Below, in pieces: positions 1 through 8,756 of a stretch of 43,617 bases of DNA. The stretch is from Anaerolineae bacterium (GTDB lineage Bacteria > Chloroflexota > Anaerolineae > Promineifilales > Promineifilaceae): positions 1 to 43,617 of the forward strand of contig JAHBVI010000052.1 of the NCBI GenBank assembly GCA_019637635.1, read 5' to 3'. Every line of letters begins with the position of its first letter. Position 1 is the first letter of the stretch. The notes under the pieces were generated by a model. It was given only the letters and a program-made list of their open reading frames with translations. It was not told the origin of the DNA and did no database searches. Made by a program: the position numbers and the translations under genes.

Positions 1-13
1 GCGAGAAATAGAC

Positions 14-1999
14 ATGATGGTACCGCGCCAACGAGAAGGTCAGGTGGAACTGTGTCTGCGGCTGTGGGCGGCCGGCACGGATGGCCTCCTGGCGGCGCAG
101 ACCGTCACCCACCTGGCCCAAAACATCGCCGCGGAGACACGCAGCCCGTTTAACACCCTGGTCGTGGCCGAGCGCGGCCAGAACTGGTTGCCTGTTCTAG
201 AGAGACATTTTCCCCCGGCCGGCGGTTTTGTCCTCACGGCCGACGAGTTGGGCCGCCTCTTTCATCTGCCCGATAGGGAAACCATGGCCTTGTACCCCAA
301 ACTGCGGGTCTCCGCCGCGGATATGCGTGGGCCAGGCGCGGCGCTGATTGTGCCGCCGGCGCAAGTCCCGTCCCTGCTTTTGCCGGGAATCAAACAAGGG
401 CCGCCGGCCCGTATCTACGGCACGTTTGCGCTGCCTACGGGCGAGACGCTGTATATTGGGCAGCCGTTGGCCGCCACCACGACCCACAGCTTAACGACCG
501 GCTCGAACGGCACGGGCAAGAGTGTGGCCGCAGCTAATATGGCCCTGCAAGATTGGTTGGCCGGTCAGGCGGTGCTGGTGATCGATCCCCACGGAGCCTT
601 GCTGCACCACATTCTCACGGCCGTGCCGCCGGAACGCGAGGCCGATGTCATCATCCTGGATATGGAAAGTTCGCAGCCTTTTCAGTTTAATATCTGCCAG
701 GTGGGGCGGGGGGAAGGGGTAGAAACGGCCGTCGCCTACCTGATGGAAGCGATCCGGATCGGCGAGCCGGCCGCCTGGGACAGCGCTGTAGGCATGAAAG
801 AGGTGCTAGAAAACGCGCTCATGGTGGCCCTGCAAGCGGACGAAAAGGCCTCTCTGGTAGACGTGGCCGCTGTTCTGGAGCCAGCGGCCCGGATGGCGAT
901 GCTGGATAAAGTCACGGCCCGGACACCGGAAGCACAAGAAGCCGTTCATTTCTGGAAAGTCTCCTTTCCGCGGTGGAACAAAAACGACCAAAAGCGGGCT
1001 TTGACTGCCGCCCAACGCCGGATTAACAAATTTCTTAAATCCCCCCTGATTCGCCGTACATTGGCCGGCAGTCTGACCACCTTTGACCTGGCTGCCGCTT
1101 TACAAAACCATCAACTCATTTTAGCCCCGATGCCACCTTCCCTAGGCGCGGAAAACAAACGCATCTGGAGCGCTTTGCTCGTCCGGCATTTCATTACCGT
1201 GTTGACAACGCTGCCCCACACCGGATCACAGACCACCCTCATCGTGGATGAGTTGAAGGACACCATCGGCACATTGGCGGAATTTGTGACCACGATTGTC
1301 GAGCAATTGCGCAAGTACCAGGCTTCCGGCAACTTTTTTACCCAGGCTTTTGATCATTTACCGGTCGCGGTAGTGCAGGCCTTAAAAAACGAGTGCCGGA
1401 CGCAAATTTGCTTCAACTGCGGCCCTGATAATGCCGCCATCGCCGCCAGCATCATGGGTGATGGCCTCACCGCCCGCGACATCCAAAAAGTGCCCCCGTA
1501 TCACGCCTTTGTCAAGCTGGCCATACCGGGCGCCCAAACCACCCCTTGTCTCATCCGCATGTTACCGCCCCTTAGTAGGGCCCCCGCCGCCGCCGCGCCG
1601 ACCACCGGCCGTGCCAGACCCGGCCCACCGACAGAGTTCCTGAAACCGCCGCCGCCAGGGAAGGAGCCGGCCGCGCAAACAGCCGCGGAATTGCTGTACT
1701 GGATTGAAACGGATGGCGAAACACAAAGGGAAGAAATTTTGGCCTGTTTGCTGGCCCTGCCGCCAGAGACACGCCACGCGGTCTGGCAAAAGAAAAAGAG
1801 TCTGGAACAGTGGAAACGCGAGCAACTCCTCCACCAGCCGTGGCTGGTGCCCGACAACGTGCAGCGTATCAAGGCCCTTTCGTCGGCCACGATTGGCATT
1901 CCCTGGTGGGTGAGTGATACCGCCTATGCCCAGAAACGGATGCGGTGGTCTCCGCCGCACCGACAAGAGTCCGAAAAGATACAAAGACCTTACAGGTGA
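14..1999 (+). CDS. VirD4/TraG-like type IV coupling ATPase (possibly 5'-partial)
   Basis: 661 residues from the first ATG. The reading frame stays open to the window edge, so the true start may lie upstream. The Walker A motif GSNGTGKS is at residues 163-170, followed by VLVIDPHG (about 187-194), where a strand ends in D-P-H-G as in HerA/VirD4/TraG ATPases. A Walker B-like LIVDELKD lies near residue 415. The C-terminal half carries the conserved QLRKYQ...NFFTQ...F and CFNCGPDNA region seen in conjugative coupling proteins of integrated elements. Family knowledge: these hexameric ATPases pump DNA at the membrane. No N-terminal membrane helix is visible, so this could be a soluble TraG-like relative or lack its real N-terminus. 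A proline-rich linker (about 525-560) leads to a helical tail. It is followed 3 nt later by the primase gene, implying co-transcription. The family call is firm; a role in conjugation is inferred. Confidence 0.75.
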   Translation: MMVPRQREGQVELCLRLWAAGTDGLLAAQTVTHLAQNIAAETRSPFNTLVVAERGQNWLPVLERHFPPAGGFVLTADELGRLFHLPDRETMALYPKLRVSAADMRGPGAALIVPPAQVPSLLLPGIKQGPPARIYGTFALPTGETLYIGQPLAATTTHSLTTGSNGTGKSVAAANMALQDWLAGQAVLVIDPHGALLHHILTAVPPEREADVIILDMESSQPFQFNICQVGRGEGVETAVAYLMEAIRIGEPAAWDSAVGMKEVLENALMVALQADEKASLVDVAAVLEPAARMAMLDKVTARTPEAQEAVHFWKVSFPRWNKNDQKRALTAAQRRINKFLKSPLIRRTLAGSLTTFDLAAALQNHQLILAPMPPSLGAENKRIWSALLVRHFITVLTTLPHTGSQTTLIVDELKDTIGTLAEFVTTIVEQLRKYQASGNFFTQAFDHLPVAVVQALKNECRTQICFNCGPDNAAIAASIMGDGLTARDIQKVPPYHAFVKLAIPGAQTTPCLIRMLPPLSRAPAAAAPTTGRARPGPPTEFLKPPPPGKEPAAQTAAELLYWIETDGETQREEILACLLALPPETRHAVWQKKKSLEQWKREQLLHQPWLVPDNVQRIKALSSATIGIPWWVSDTAYAQKRMRWSPPHRQESEKIQRPYR

Positions 2000-2002
2000 A
2001 AC

Positions 2003-3040
2003 ATGACGACCGCCATGCTGGAAGCAGCCTTGACTTACATCGCCCATGGGTTTTCGGTGATTCCCACACATCCACACACCAAACGGCCGTTTTGGCCGCG
2101 CCTGCCACGCCTGACCGATTCGTCCCCAAGTGGTAAACGGCGGCCGACCTGGAAACTCTATCAGCAGAAAATAGCCTCTCCGGTGACAATACGGTACTGG
2201 TTCGGCGATAACTTCCCTAATGTGGCGCTGGTCTGTGGCCAGGTCAGCGGGGGGCTGGTGGTCTTCGATTTTGACCACGAAGCGGACATCGTGCTGCGCC
2301 ATTGGTGGCCGGCCATTCAACCCTGGGGAAGACAGTTGTCCGTTGTCCGGAGTGGCCAAGGATACCACGTCTATCTGCGCGTTCTGGAGCTGCCGGTGGC
2401 CTGCCAGAAAGTCGCCTTTAACGAGGCGGGGCAGGTGTTGATCGAGATCCGGGGCGAAGGGGGGCTGGTTCAGGCGCCACCTTCCCGGCACCCATCCGGC
2501 CGCCGCTATCGCTGGCTGCACGGGGATCCGGGGCAGATACTGGTACTACCGGCGGAAGCCTTTCATCAACTTGTGCAAACGGCCGTTACCTATGACCGCC
2601 GACCAGAGCCAGCCCCACAGGACGATGCCAGCTGGCTGGCCTGGCAGAAAGAGGTGCACCTGGTGGTCGGGGAAAACATGCCCCGGCCACAGCTTCGGCT
2701 AAACCGCTATGTGGAAACGGCCGTGGCCAAAGAATGTGCCCACCTGGCCGGGATCGGGAAAGGAAACCGCAATGCGGAATTAAACAAAGCGGCCTTTCGC
2801 CTGGGGCGTTTTGTCGGCGCCGGGCTGGTGACAGAGAGGCAAATAATGGACGTGCTGGCACACGCCTGTCAGCAAAACCACTATATTCCCGACGATGGTT
2901 ACGCTGCCTTTGCCGCCACCGTGCGCAGCGGTTTGACCAGTGGCGCCCAACAAGGGCCGGCATTTTACCACTGGCTGCTGTCACGGTTACAGGGACCGGT
3001 GTGGTCTGGAAAGGACGGCATCGAGGCGGAGGACAGGTGA
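2003..3040 (+). CDS. Bifunctional DNA primase/polymerase (prim-pol)
   Basis: 345 residues. The start ATG lies 3 nt after the stop of the coupling ATPase gene, so the two are translationally linked. The N-terminal 200 residues match the archaeo-eukaryotic prim-pol fold found in plasmid and phage replication proteins. They open with YIAHGFSVIPTHPHTKRPF. The metal-binding acidic motif VVFDFDHE comes at about 84-91, then SGQGYHVYLRV (the conserved histidine motif), and a later strand LIEIRGEGG with PPSRHPSG. The C-terminal third (ECAHLAGIGKGNRNAELNKAAFRLGRFV) is the helical domain often following prim-pol, which in other proteins leads to a helicase. No helicase is fused here. It probably primes replication of the element carrying genes 14-7438. 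Confidence 0.85.
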   Translation: MTTAMLEAALTYIAHGFSVIPTHPHTKRPFWPRLPRLTDSSPSGKRRPTWKLYQQKIASPVTIRYWFGDNFPNVALVCGQVSGGLVVFDFDHEADIVLRHWWPAIQPWGRQLSVVRSGQGYHVYLRVLELPVACQKVAFNEAGQVLIEIRGEGGLVQAPPSRHPSGRRYRWLHGDPGQILVLPAEAFHQLVQTAVTYDRRPEPAPQDDASWLAWQKEVHLVVGENMPRPQLRLNRYVETAVAKECAHLAGIGKGNRNAELNKAAFRLGRFVGAGLVTERQIMDVLAHACQQNHYIPDDGYAAFAATVRSGLTSGAQQGPAFYHWLLSRLQGPVWSGKDGIEAEDR

Positions 3041-3414
3041 CCTGACGCCTCTTGGACGGCGAGACGTTATGTGATGGGTGTACGGAAAAGGAGAGATAGA
3101 GTAAGATTTGTTGTAATAGGGCAATAGGTGTTGTATGAACACAACAAAACCTTGACAAGAAAGTGGGGATCGGTTAGCATTATCCCTAATTGACTTATGA
3201 TAATTGAAATTATGAAAGCAACTCATGATCAGGTCAAATTAGCATAAGTCAGTTTAGCATAAACTGTTTTATGCTATTACCAATCGTTGCCCTAAAACCT
3301 CCCCCCAAACACATTTTACTCTTCACCTTGCCCTATGCACCGGCTTGACAATTCCGGCAATTTCCAATAACATAACTGAAATTATGCTAATATCAGTTAT
3401 GTAGGAGATGCGGT
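3041..3414 (+). promoter_or_regulatory. Operator-rich intergenic region with two promoter candidates
   Basis: AT-rich gap of 374 nt before the ATPase gene. Promoter candidate 1 is TTGACA (3152-3157), 17 nt, TAGCAT (3175-3180). Candidate 2 is TTGACA (3345-3350), 17 nt, TAACAT (3368-3373). Three inverted repeats use related AGCATAA/CATAACT words: TGACTTATG (3191-3199) with CATAAGTCA (3243-3251); TAGCATAAA (3255-3263) with TTTATGCTA (3268-3276); and CATAACTGA (3371-3379) with TCAGTTATG (3393-3401). The last overlaps the -10 of promoter 2 and the start region. The arrangement is typical of an autoregulated or repressor-controlled promoter; no repressor gene is evident nearby. Confidence 0.55.
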
Positions 3415-4896
3415 ATGTCAGAATTTGTTGGTCGCAGTGAAGAACTACAAACCATAGATGATATCTGGGTCTCCAATAAACCCGCCCTGATGATCCTGTA
3501 CGGCCGTCGTCGTATCGGCAAGACACGGCTGTTATCTTACTGGCTGCAAAACCACAGCCAGGGGCAGGGGCTGTACTGGATGGCCGAGGCGACGGCCGCT
3601 TTTGATCAGCTGTCGTCATTTGCGCAGGCCATGTCCGCTTACGAAACCCCTGATATTGAGATTCCACCTGACCTGGCCTATCCCAACTGGCAATACGCCT
3701 TGCAGCGGGCGGCCACGCTGGCCAAGGAACAGCGTATGGCTCTTTTTATTGATGAAGTGACGTACCTGATGGACGTGAACCCCGATTTTGTGCCCGTCTT
3801 GCAAAAGGCCTGGGACCATCATCTCAGCAAATCCAATATCATGCTGGCCCTCTGCGGTTCCCAGATGGGCATGATTCAAAAACATTTGCTCGCCTATGAT
3901 GCCCCCCTGTTTGGTCGGGCCACCGTGCAAATGAACCTTCAGCCGTTACGATACTTCACCACCCGCGAGTTTTTCCCCCACTACACCCCGGTGGAACGCA
4001 TGATTATTTACAGCATTTGGGGTGGTGTGCCCGCCTACTGGGAACGATTGAACACCGACCTTTCTATTTCCGACAACCTCAAAAATCTGCTCAAGCCTTC
4101 CAATACCTGGATGTTGGATGAAGCCAAACTGCTGCTGCAAGACTTCATGAACGATCCCCACAACTACGTGGGCATCATGCGGGCCATTGCCCACGGCGCA
4201 CAAACCTATGGCGAAATCAGTCTCCGAACAGGTTTATCTACCGGCCATACCTCGCGTTATTTAAGCCTGCTCCGGGATACCGGCTTTGTCGCCCGCCGCC
4301 TGCCGGTGACGGAAACCAGTCCCGACTCCCGGCGCGGCCGTTATTTTATGACGGACGCCTACCTGCGCTTCCATTATCGCTTTTTATCCCAATATCAATC
4401 GCAGTTAGCCTTGGGACACCAGGCGCAACTGCTGAGTACGATTGAGAAGGATTTACCGGATTTCATCCGGCATAATACCTGGCCGGAGCTCTGCCAAGAG
4501 TGGCTTCTATCGGCCAGCGCCCACGATGAACTGCCGCTGCGCGTGCTGGAGGTGGGTGGGGAATGGAAACGCAAGTTTTTGATTGACGTGGCCGGCATTA
4601 ACCAGGGTGATAAATGTCTGGTATTAGGCGCCTGCCATTGGGCGGACACGCCCCCCGATCTCCAGCTGCTGCGGGACCTGCTCGAGGCCATGAAAAATGT
4701 AGCCCCCAAAGAGGATGGCTGGACCGTGTATTATCTCTGTTTTGCTTCTTCCCGGTGGGCGGCCGATGCGCCGGCGCAGGCAAGCAAATTGGTGCAGGAG
4801 AAGTCCAAACGCCAACCCTGGCAAACGGCCGGTGTCCGCCTGGTACACCTGGAGGAGATGGATGATGACTTTATCCGCTGGTATGCCGAGGAATAA
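3415..4896 (+). CDS. Archaeal-type ATPase (ATPase_2) with C-terminal DUF234-like domain
   Basis: 493 residues. The start is supported by AGGAG seven nt upstream. The N-terminus FVGRSEELQTIDDIW is the typical opening of the archaeal ATPase (STAND-like) family. Walker A is LYGRRRIGKTRLL (about 23-35) and Walker B is ALFIDEVTYLMD (about 109-120). A GSQMGMI sensor segment follows near residue 150. After a winged-helix-like part (YGEISLRTGLSTGHTSRYLSLLRDTGFV, about 265-292), the C-terminus (residues 340-490) resembles the DUF234 nuclease-like domain, with ELCQEWL, EVGGEWKRKFLIDVAG and CLVLGACHWAD as its E...D...xAxxH-like core. Such genes are frequent single cargo of mobile elements and their biological role is unknown. 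It has its own promoter/operator region and is separated from the next gene by a hairpin cluster. Confidence 0.85.
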   Translation: MSEFVGRSEELQTIDDIWVSNKPALMILYGRRRIGKTRLLSYWLQNHSQGQGLYWMAEATAAFDQLSSFAQAMSAYETPDIEIPPDLAYPNWQYALQRAATLAKEQRMALFIDEVTYLMDVNPDFVPVLQKAWDHHLSKSNIMLALCGSQMGMIQKHLLAYDAPLFGRATVQMNLQPLRYFTTREFFPHYTPVERMIIYSIWGGVPAYWERLNTDLSISDNLKNLLKPSNTWMLDEAKLLLQDFMNDPHNYVGIMRAIAHGAQTYGEISLRTGLSTGHTSRYLSLLRDTGFVARRLPVTETSPDSRRGRYFMTDAYLRFHYRFLSQYQSQLALGHQAQLLSTIEKDLPDFIRHNTWPELCQEWLLSASAHDELPLRVLEVGGEWKRKFLIDVAGINQGDKCLVLGACHWADTPPDLQLLRDLLEAMKNVAPKEDGWTVYYLCFASSRWAADAPAQASKLVQEKSKRQPWQTAGVRLVHLEEMDDDFIRWYAEE

Positions 4897-4918
4897 GTGC
4901 GATTTACTGGTTCATCCT

Positions 4919-5152
4919 CAGCCACCTGTCCGGAAATGACAGGCGGCTGTAGACCCCAGGCCATCAACAAGGCCGGGGTTGTGTAACAGAACAATCTAAC
5001 CCTGACAAAGCAAAAGCCACGATTGCGGCGTGGCTTAAGCAGAGGTGACGACGATCGAATCTTTGATCGTCACGACATTGTTGTGGTCACTATTCTAATG
5101 AATAGTGAGGGATTTCTCAAGCCCTGTGTAAAACCCCCTCACCGGTGGTGAG
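4919..5152. repeat. Cluster of five hairpins between ATPase and Rep-like gene
   Basis: The 358-nt gap 4897-5254 has five separate inverted repeats: 4919-4930 with 4938-4949 (one mismatch); AAGCCACG 5014-5021 with CGTGGCTT 5029-5036; GACGATC 5050-5056 with GATCGTC 5065-5071; CACTATTC 5088-5095 with GAATAGTG 5100-5107; and CTCACC 5138-5143 with GGTGAG 5147-5152. None is followed by a convincing T-run, so only the first is a plausible terminator. Their density just before a replication-initiator-like gene suggests a replication origin or transfer origin; this is inference. Confidence 0.5.
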
Positions 5153-5254
5153 AGTTGCTTGTTGGCATTCACACGAGAAACCCAATCCGTATTTTCGTGA
5201 TTCCCACTCGTCCACCTCTGTCTGCCCACCAATTGAATAACCAGGAGACAGCTT

Positions 5255-7438
5255 GTGGACGCCCTTTCCGAGCCATCGCCGGTAGTCGGATATTATACGC
5301 AACCTTATAACGAAATTGTGCATCCGGATCGTGTCTGGCGGGTACCCAAATATTTTTTGCGCCGCTGGGGACCCTATCTTACCCCGGCGCGTTTTTGGGC
5401 AGTTGTGGCTGCCCGGCAACTGGCTTACTGGAATGAAAAGGCGAACTGGTTTACCGTTTACGACAGGCGGTTTGCCCAGGAAGCGTGTTTAAGCACCATT
5501 CACTTTCGGCGGATCAAGACCGAGGTGACGGCCGTCGACCAACCGCTCTCCTTATTCCTGGATAAGGAGGCGTTGGCGGAGAGCGCACGCTACCATGTGG
5601 TGAATGGGCAGACCAAACCCCGGCCCACCACGTACTATGTACGCCTGGATGATCCGCTGACACCGGCGGACGCCCACCATCTGGCGGCCTGGTTTCAAAC
5701 ACATCATCCCCAACGGCGGGCCGAGGCCATTGTCGCCGGTTTGCAGGCCGCACGGACGGCACCCCGTAAGGAACTGCTGGCGCCGGCCTTAGGTCCCTAT
5801 CTGGCAGAGCCACCTGCTCAATTCCGCTACCTCTCTGTCCTGGATGTCATCGGCCGTGTGTACGGCCCGGAGGCAATGAAAAACAGCCGGGTTCAGGAAG
5901 AAGCCGAAGCCTTACACAGCCATCTGACCGGCCCCGATTTTTACGGCAAAGAGTATTTTCGGTGCAAATGGTTGGATATCCTCACGCCGGGGCCGGCCTT
6001 CCTGATTGTTTACCTGCGCAGCCTCTGTTTTCACGACGAGACGACAGGAGAACGCCGGGACGAACTGTCATTTACCAGACCGGACCTGGCCAGCCATCTG
6101 GGGGTCACCACCAAAACCCTCGTCAACTGGTTGGCGAAGATTGCCGAATCGGTGCCTGAACAGGTGATTGCTCCCTTTTTAACCTTGCTTGAGCAGCGGC
6201 GTATCTCCAGTAACGACGTCCTGTACACCTATCGGATCGAGATGTTGGAACCGTTGGTCGGAACTGATCACGACCTTTACCAGCGTCAGCTGGAAAAGAT
6301 GGTGGGCGAGTCTGCTGTTTTACCGGCCGGAAAAAATGAGTGTCACGGTTTCCCTGAGGGCGCTAGGGCAAATGGAAAAAATGAGGATCACGATCTTCAG
6401 GCGCAGGGAAAAAATGAGTACCACGATCCGGTTGTGGCGTCGCCGGGTCAGGGAAAAAATGAGGATCACGATCAGACCCGACAGGAAATTTTGAGTACAG
6501 GTCACGGAAATTATGAGCAGGGGTGTGAGAAAAAAAGATGGCCTTTTAAATACTATGAAACCCTTATTCAATCCATCAATGAGGGGGAAACAAACCCGTT
6601 GCTGTCTGCTGCTGATTGGTCACCTGGTTGGAAATTAAACAACGGACACGCGCTACGGCCGTTTGCGCAGGCCGTTTGTGACAACGACCTGGATAGATTA
6701 CTAGATTTGCTGGAAGTTGATCGCGGGGGGCCTGCCCGGGAACGTATGGTCGCCAGTGGGCTGGGAATCAATGAAATCGTGGCCTGGTATCTGTATGCGG
6801 CAAGCCAGCATGGTCTGAACCGACCGCCCATTCATATGGTTATCTCCCGTGTAAAACGTGGTTTGCCACCCCCAGATAAATTTAAGCAGCTGGCAGATCT
6901 GAGCTGGGAGCTTTGGCGCTGTTATGCGGCTCTCCTCACCCTGCCCCCGGTGGCGCGGGATAGGTTTCGTGATGCCCCCGCCTACGCATGTTGGATGGCA
7001 CAATACGGCCGTTACCGTCTGGCCGATCTGCCGCTGGCAGTAGGGGAGGGGGTGCCAGAGATGATGGATGCCCTTCAATATGGCCGTGAGGAAGAGATGA
7101 CGGAACGGGAAAACGCCGGGGTGGAGAAGGCAGCACAGAAAGGAAAGGCAGTGGTTGCTGCGGAATCGGCGGTGGACAACAAAAGATTGTGGCAGCCGGT
7201 ACAGGCTCAGCTCAAACTGTCCATGTCTCTGGCTACTTATAACACCTGGTTGAAAGAGGCGGTGTTACTTGCTGTTGAAGAAGATCCGGTTAACGGCATT
7301 CAACGATGGGCGGTCGGTGTGCGCAACCAGTATGCCGTAGAGTGGCTCACCAATCGGCTCAATAAGTCTGTCATTGAGCCACTGGCTACCAGCGTGCATC
7401 GGCAGCCAATTTTTATTACCTATGTCGAGCAGCTATAA
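5255..7438 (+). CDS. Replication-initiator-like protein with C-terminal DnaA domain I-like module
   Basis: 727 residues from a GTG start preceded by AGGAG at 5243-5247. The N-terminal half begins VWRVPKYFLRRWGPYLTPARFWAVVAARQ, resembling replication or transcription initiators of Chloroflexota elements. It contains a helix-turn-helix segment (ELSFTRPDLASHLGVTTKTLVNWLAKI, about residues 270-296). A linker (about 358-425) repeats the motif GKNE-x-H-D four times plus degenerate copies. The C-terminal 85 residues (LWQPVQAQLKLSMSLATYNTWLKEA ... WAVGVRNQYAVEWLTNRL ... ITYVEQL) match the N-terminal domain of DnaA, which recruits helicase and mediates self-association. Finding this domain at the C-terminus of a separate DNA-binding protein implies helicase recruitment to an element origin. 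There is no ATPase domain. The call of replication initiator rests on this fusion and on the neighbouring primase gene. Confidence 0.6.
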   Translation: MDALSEPSPVVGYYTQPYNEIVHPDRVWRVPKYFLRRWGPYLTPARFWAVVAARQLAYWNEKANWFTVYDRRFAQEACLSTIHFRRIKTEVTAVDQPLSLFLDKEALAESARYHVVNGQTKPRPTTYYVRLDDPLTPADAHHLAAWFQTHHPQRRAEAIVAGLQAARTAPRKELLAPALGPYLAEPPAQFRYLSVLDVIGRVYGPEAMKNSRVQEEAEALHSHLTGPDFYGKEYFRCKWLDILTPGPAFLIVYLRSLCFHDETTGERRDELSFTRPDLASHLGVTTKTLVNWLAKIAESVPEQVIAPFLTLLEQRRISSNDVLYTYRIEMLEPLVGTDHDLYQRQLEKMVGESAVLPAGKNECHGFPEGARANGKNEDHDLQAQGKNEYHDPVVASPGQGKNEDHDQTRQEILSTGHGNYEQGCEKKRWPFKYYETLIQSINEGETNPLLSAADWSPGWKLNNGHALRPFAQAVCDNDLDRLLDLLEVDRGGPARERMVASGLGINEIVAWYLYAASQHGLNRPPIHMVISRVKRGLPPPDKFKQLADLSWELWRCYAALLTLPPVARDRFRDAPAYACWMAQYGRYRLADLPLAVGEGVPEMMDALQYGREEEMTERENAGVEKAAQKGKAVVAAESAVDNKRLWQPVQAQLKLSMSLATYNTWLKEAVLLAVEEDPVNGIQRWAVGVRNQYAVEWLTNRLNKSVIEPLATSVHRQPIFITYVEQL
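6329..6520 (+). repeat. Iteron-like direct repeats inside the Rep-like gene
   Basis: The 12-mer GGAAAAAATGAG begins at 6329, 6374, 6407 and 6452. Each copy is followed by a variable three-base step and CACG. Degenerate copies lie at 6484 (GGAAATTTTGAG) and 6506 (GGAAATTATGAG). Spacing is 45, 33 and 45 nt, all multiples of three, so the reading frame is kept and the protein repeats G-K-N-E-x-H-D. Conservation at the DNA level fits either a short peptide repeat or initiator-binding iterons within the coding sequence. Confidence 0.6.
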
Positions 7439-7901
7439 AGGCGTCTGCGTATAGCCATTGTGGTGATTATAAGTGTGGTGGTCCAATGAATATGCGAATT
7501 GTTTTGGGGGATGTCCCACATAACACTTCACATTCTTCATTGATTGATTGCCTGTACCCGCCTACTTCCTATGAGACACAACAGGAACGACAACAAGAAA
7601 GGGCAGGCTATGGAGTAGGGAAGGGGAAACGGCCGTGCCCTTCAATACCGTCACACCAACTGAAAGCTCTTTGCTCTACCCTTTTCTATAGCTGTTAGCC
7701 AGCCCATGCCCCCTGATAGACCGGCAGGAAACCCATGTCAGAGCGCACTCGTAACTATTCCCAAAGTCAAAAGCTACTCCTGGCGGCAACGGCCGTGTCT
7801 GACCTTCTCAATAATCGGCGATAAGTGACAAGCCCTGTCACAACGGCCGTAACCTTCACGCCCCTTTTACGCCCAACTGGTGCTACGGTACTGGAATCCC
7901 A
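7439..7901. other. Intergenic stretch without supported gene
   Basis: About 460 nt between the Rep-like gene and the imuA promoter. It contains three ACGGCCGT octamers (near 7628, 7790 and 7844) and a 6-bp hairpin (GTGACA 7825-7830 with TGTCAC 7836-7841). A 70-codon open frame at 7486-7698 has no ribosome-binding site of note and no recognisable domain, so I do not call it. Confidence 0.5.
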
Positions 7902-7931
7902 TGCTACAATCCGCGCCTGGAACACCCGTTC
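7902..7931 (+). promoter_or_regulatory. SOS-type promoter: extended -10 plus LexA-box-like palindrome
   Basis: An extended -10 element, TGC-TACAAT, lies at 7902-7910; the -35 is weak. Ten bases further is the perfect palindrome GAACACCCGTTC (7920-7931). This fits the GAAC-N4-GTTC LexA (Cheo) box of Gram-positive bacteria and would cover the expected transcription start. It lies 42 nt before the imuA-like start codon, exactly where a LexA repressor would control the mutasome operon. Use of this box by this lineage is inferred from the motif alone. Confidence 0.7.
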
Positions 7932-7973
7932 TGAATCCCCAACCTTTTGCAATCGGGCGCAAGAGGAGAGCAT

Positions 7974-8756
7974 GTGGCTGACAAGGACAAAAAACAGCGG
8001 TTTGAAAAAACCATTTCTGGCATTCAGCAACGCTATGGCCTCAAAGCCATCCAGCCACTTAAACAAACATCATCCGCACCCATCCCCCACCTGCCCACCG
8101 GCTTCCCTGATCTGGATGCCGCGTTGGGTACTGGTGGCCTGCCACACGGCCGTATCACCGAACTCATTGGTATGCCCACCTCTGGCATGTCCACCCTGGC
8201 CTTGAAGGTTATCGCCAGTGTCCAGAGGCAGGGTGGCACGGCCGTCTACCTTGATGTGCCCCACACCTTTGACCCCGACTATGCCCACCGCTGCGGCGTC
8301 AACCTGCGCCAGATGATGCTGGTGCATCCCTACTATGGCAAACAAGCTATTGCCATGCTGCCCGACTTTGCCGTCAACGGTGGCTTTGGCCTGCTCCTGT
8401 TGGATATGCCCTTATCACTGCAAACCACCCACCAGGAACAACTGTCATCCGCCCTCGGCCGTCTCCTGGCCCCGCTCCACCAAAGTGGTGCTGTCTTGCT
8501 CTGTTTAACCTCTCTCCAACCGACTGGCGATGGTTCCCTGTCAACCTATCCCGCCCAGGCCGCCTTGCCCCACTATGCCAGCCTGCGCCTGCTCATCCAA
8601 AAAGAACGCTGGCTGTACCGGCGGCAAGACATATACGGCTACACCGCCCAGGTGAAAATCCTCAAGAATAAGCTGGGGCTGTCCGGGCACACCGTCCCCA
8701 TCACCATCACCTTTAACGGCACAGTGAAAAGTGATGAGGGAGGAGTTGTGCCATGA
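7974..8756 (+). CDS. imuA: ImuA-like / RecA-like recombinase fold protein of the mutasome
   Basis: 260 residues from a GTG start with GAGGAG at 7963-7968, five nt upstream. I prefer this to the earlier TTG at 7947 in the same frame. It resembles the RecA core: LPTGFPDLDAALGTGGLPHGRITELIGMPTSGMSTLALKVIASVQ has the Walker A position with GMPTSGMST in place of GPESSGKTT, so the invariant lysine is missing, as is common in ImuA-type RecA paralogues. GLLLLDMP is the Walker B-like strand. Family knowledge: ImuA is part of the ImuA-ImuB-DnaE2 translesion synthesis complex. Its stop overlaps the imuB start (ATGA, 8753-8756), so translation is coupled. SOS control is indicated by the palindrome at 7920-7931. 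Confidence 0.8.
   Translation: MADKDKKQRFEKTISGIQQRYGLKAIQPLKQTSSAPIPHLPTGFPDLDAALGTGGLPHGRITELIGMPTSGMSTLALKVIASVQRQGGTAVYLDVPHTFDPDYAHRCGVNLRQMMLVHPYYGKQAIAMLPDFAVNGGFGLLLLDMPLSLQTTHQEQLSSALGRLLAPLHQSGAVLLCLTSLQPTGDGSLSTYPAQAALPHYASLRLLIQKERWLYRRQDIYGYTAQVKILKNKLGLSGHTVPITITFNGTVKSDEGGVVP

Noticed and set aside
1562..2521. 319-codon open frame on the minus strand
   Set aside because: Antisense to the coupling ATPase and prim-pol genes, whose conserved motifs are in the plus-strand frames; low-complexity Gly/Arg/Pro-rich product with no domain.
6329..6520. Repeats in the Rep-like gene considered as a CRISPR array
   Set aside because: Repeat units are only about 12-20 bp, spacing varies in multiples of three and the protein frame is kept; no spacer-like unique sequences of uniform length.
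7486..7698. 70-codon open frame before the imuA promoter
   Set aside because: No clear ribosome-binding site, no domain, and amino-acid composition typical of non-coding DNA.
7947..7973. Upstream TTG start for the ImuA-like protein
   Set aside because: The GTG at 7974 has GAGGAG at correct spacing and gives an N-terminus consistent with the family; the TTG lies within a few bases of the predicted transcription start.
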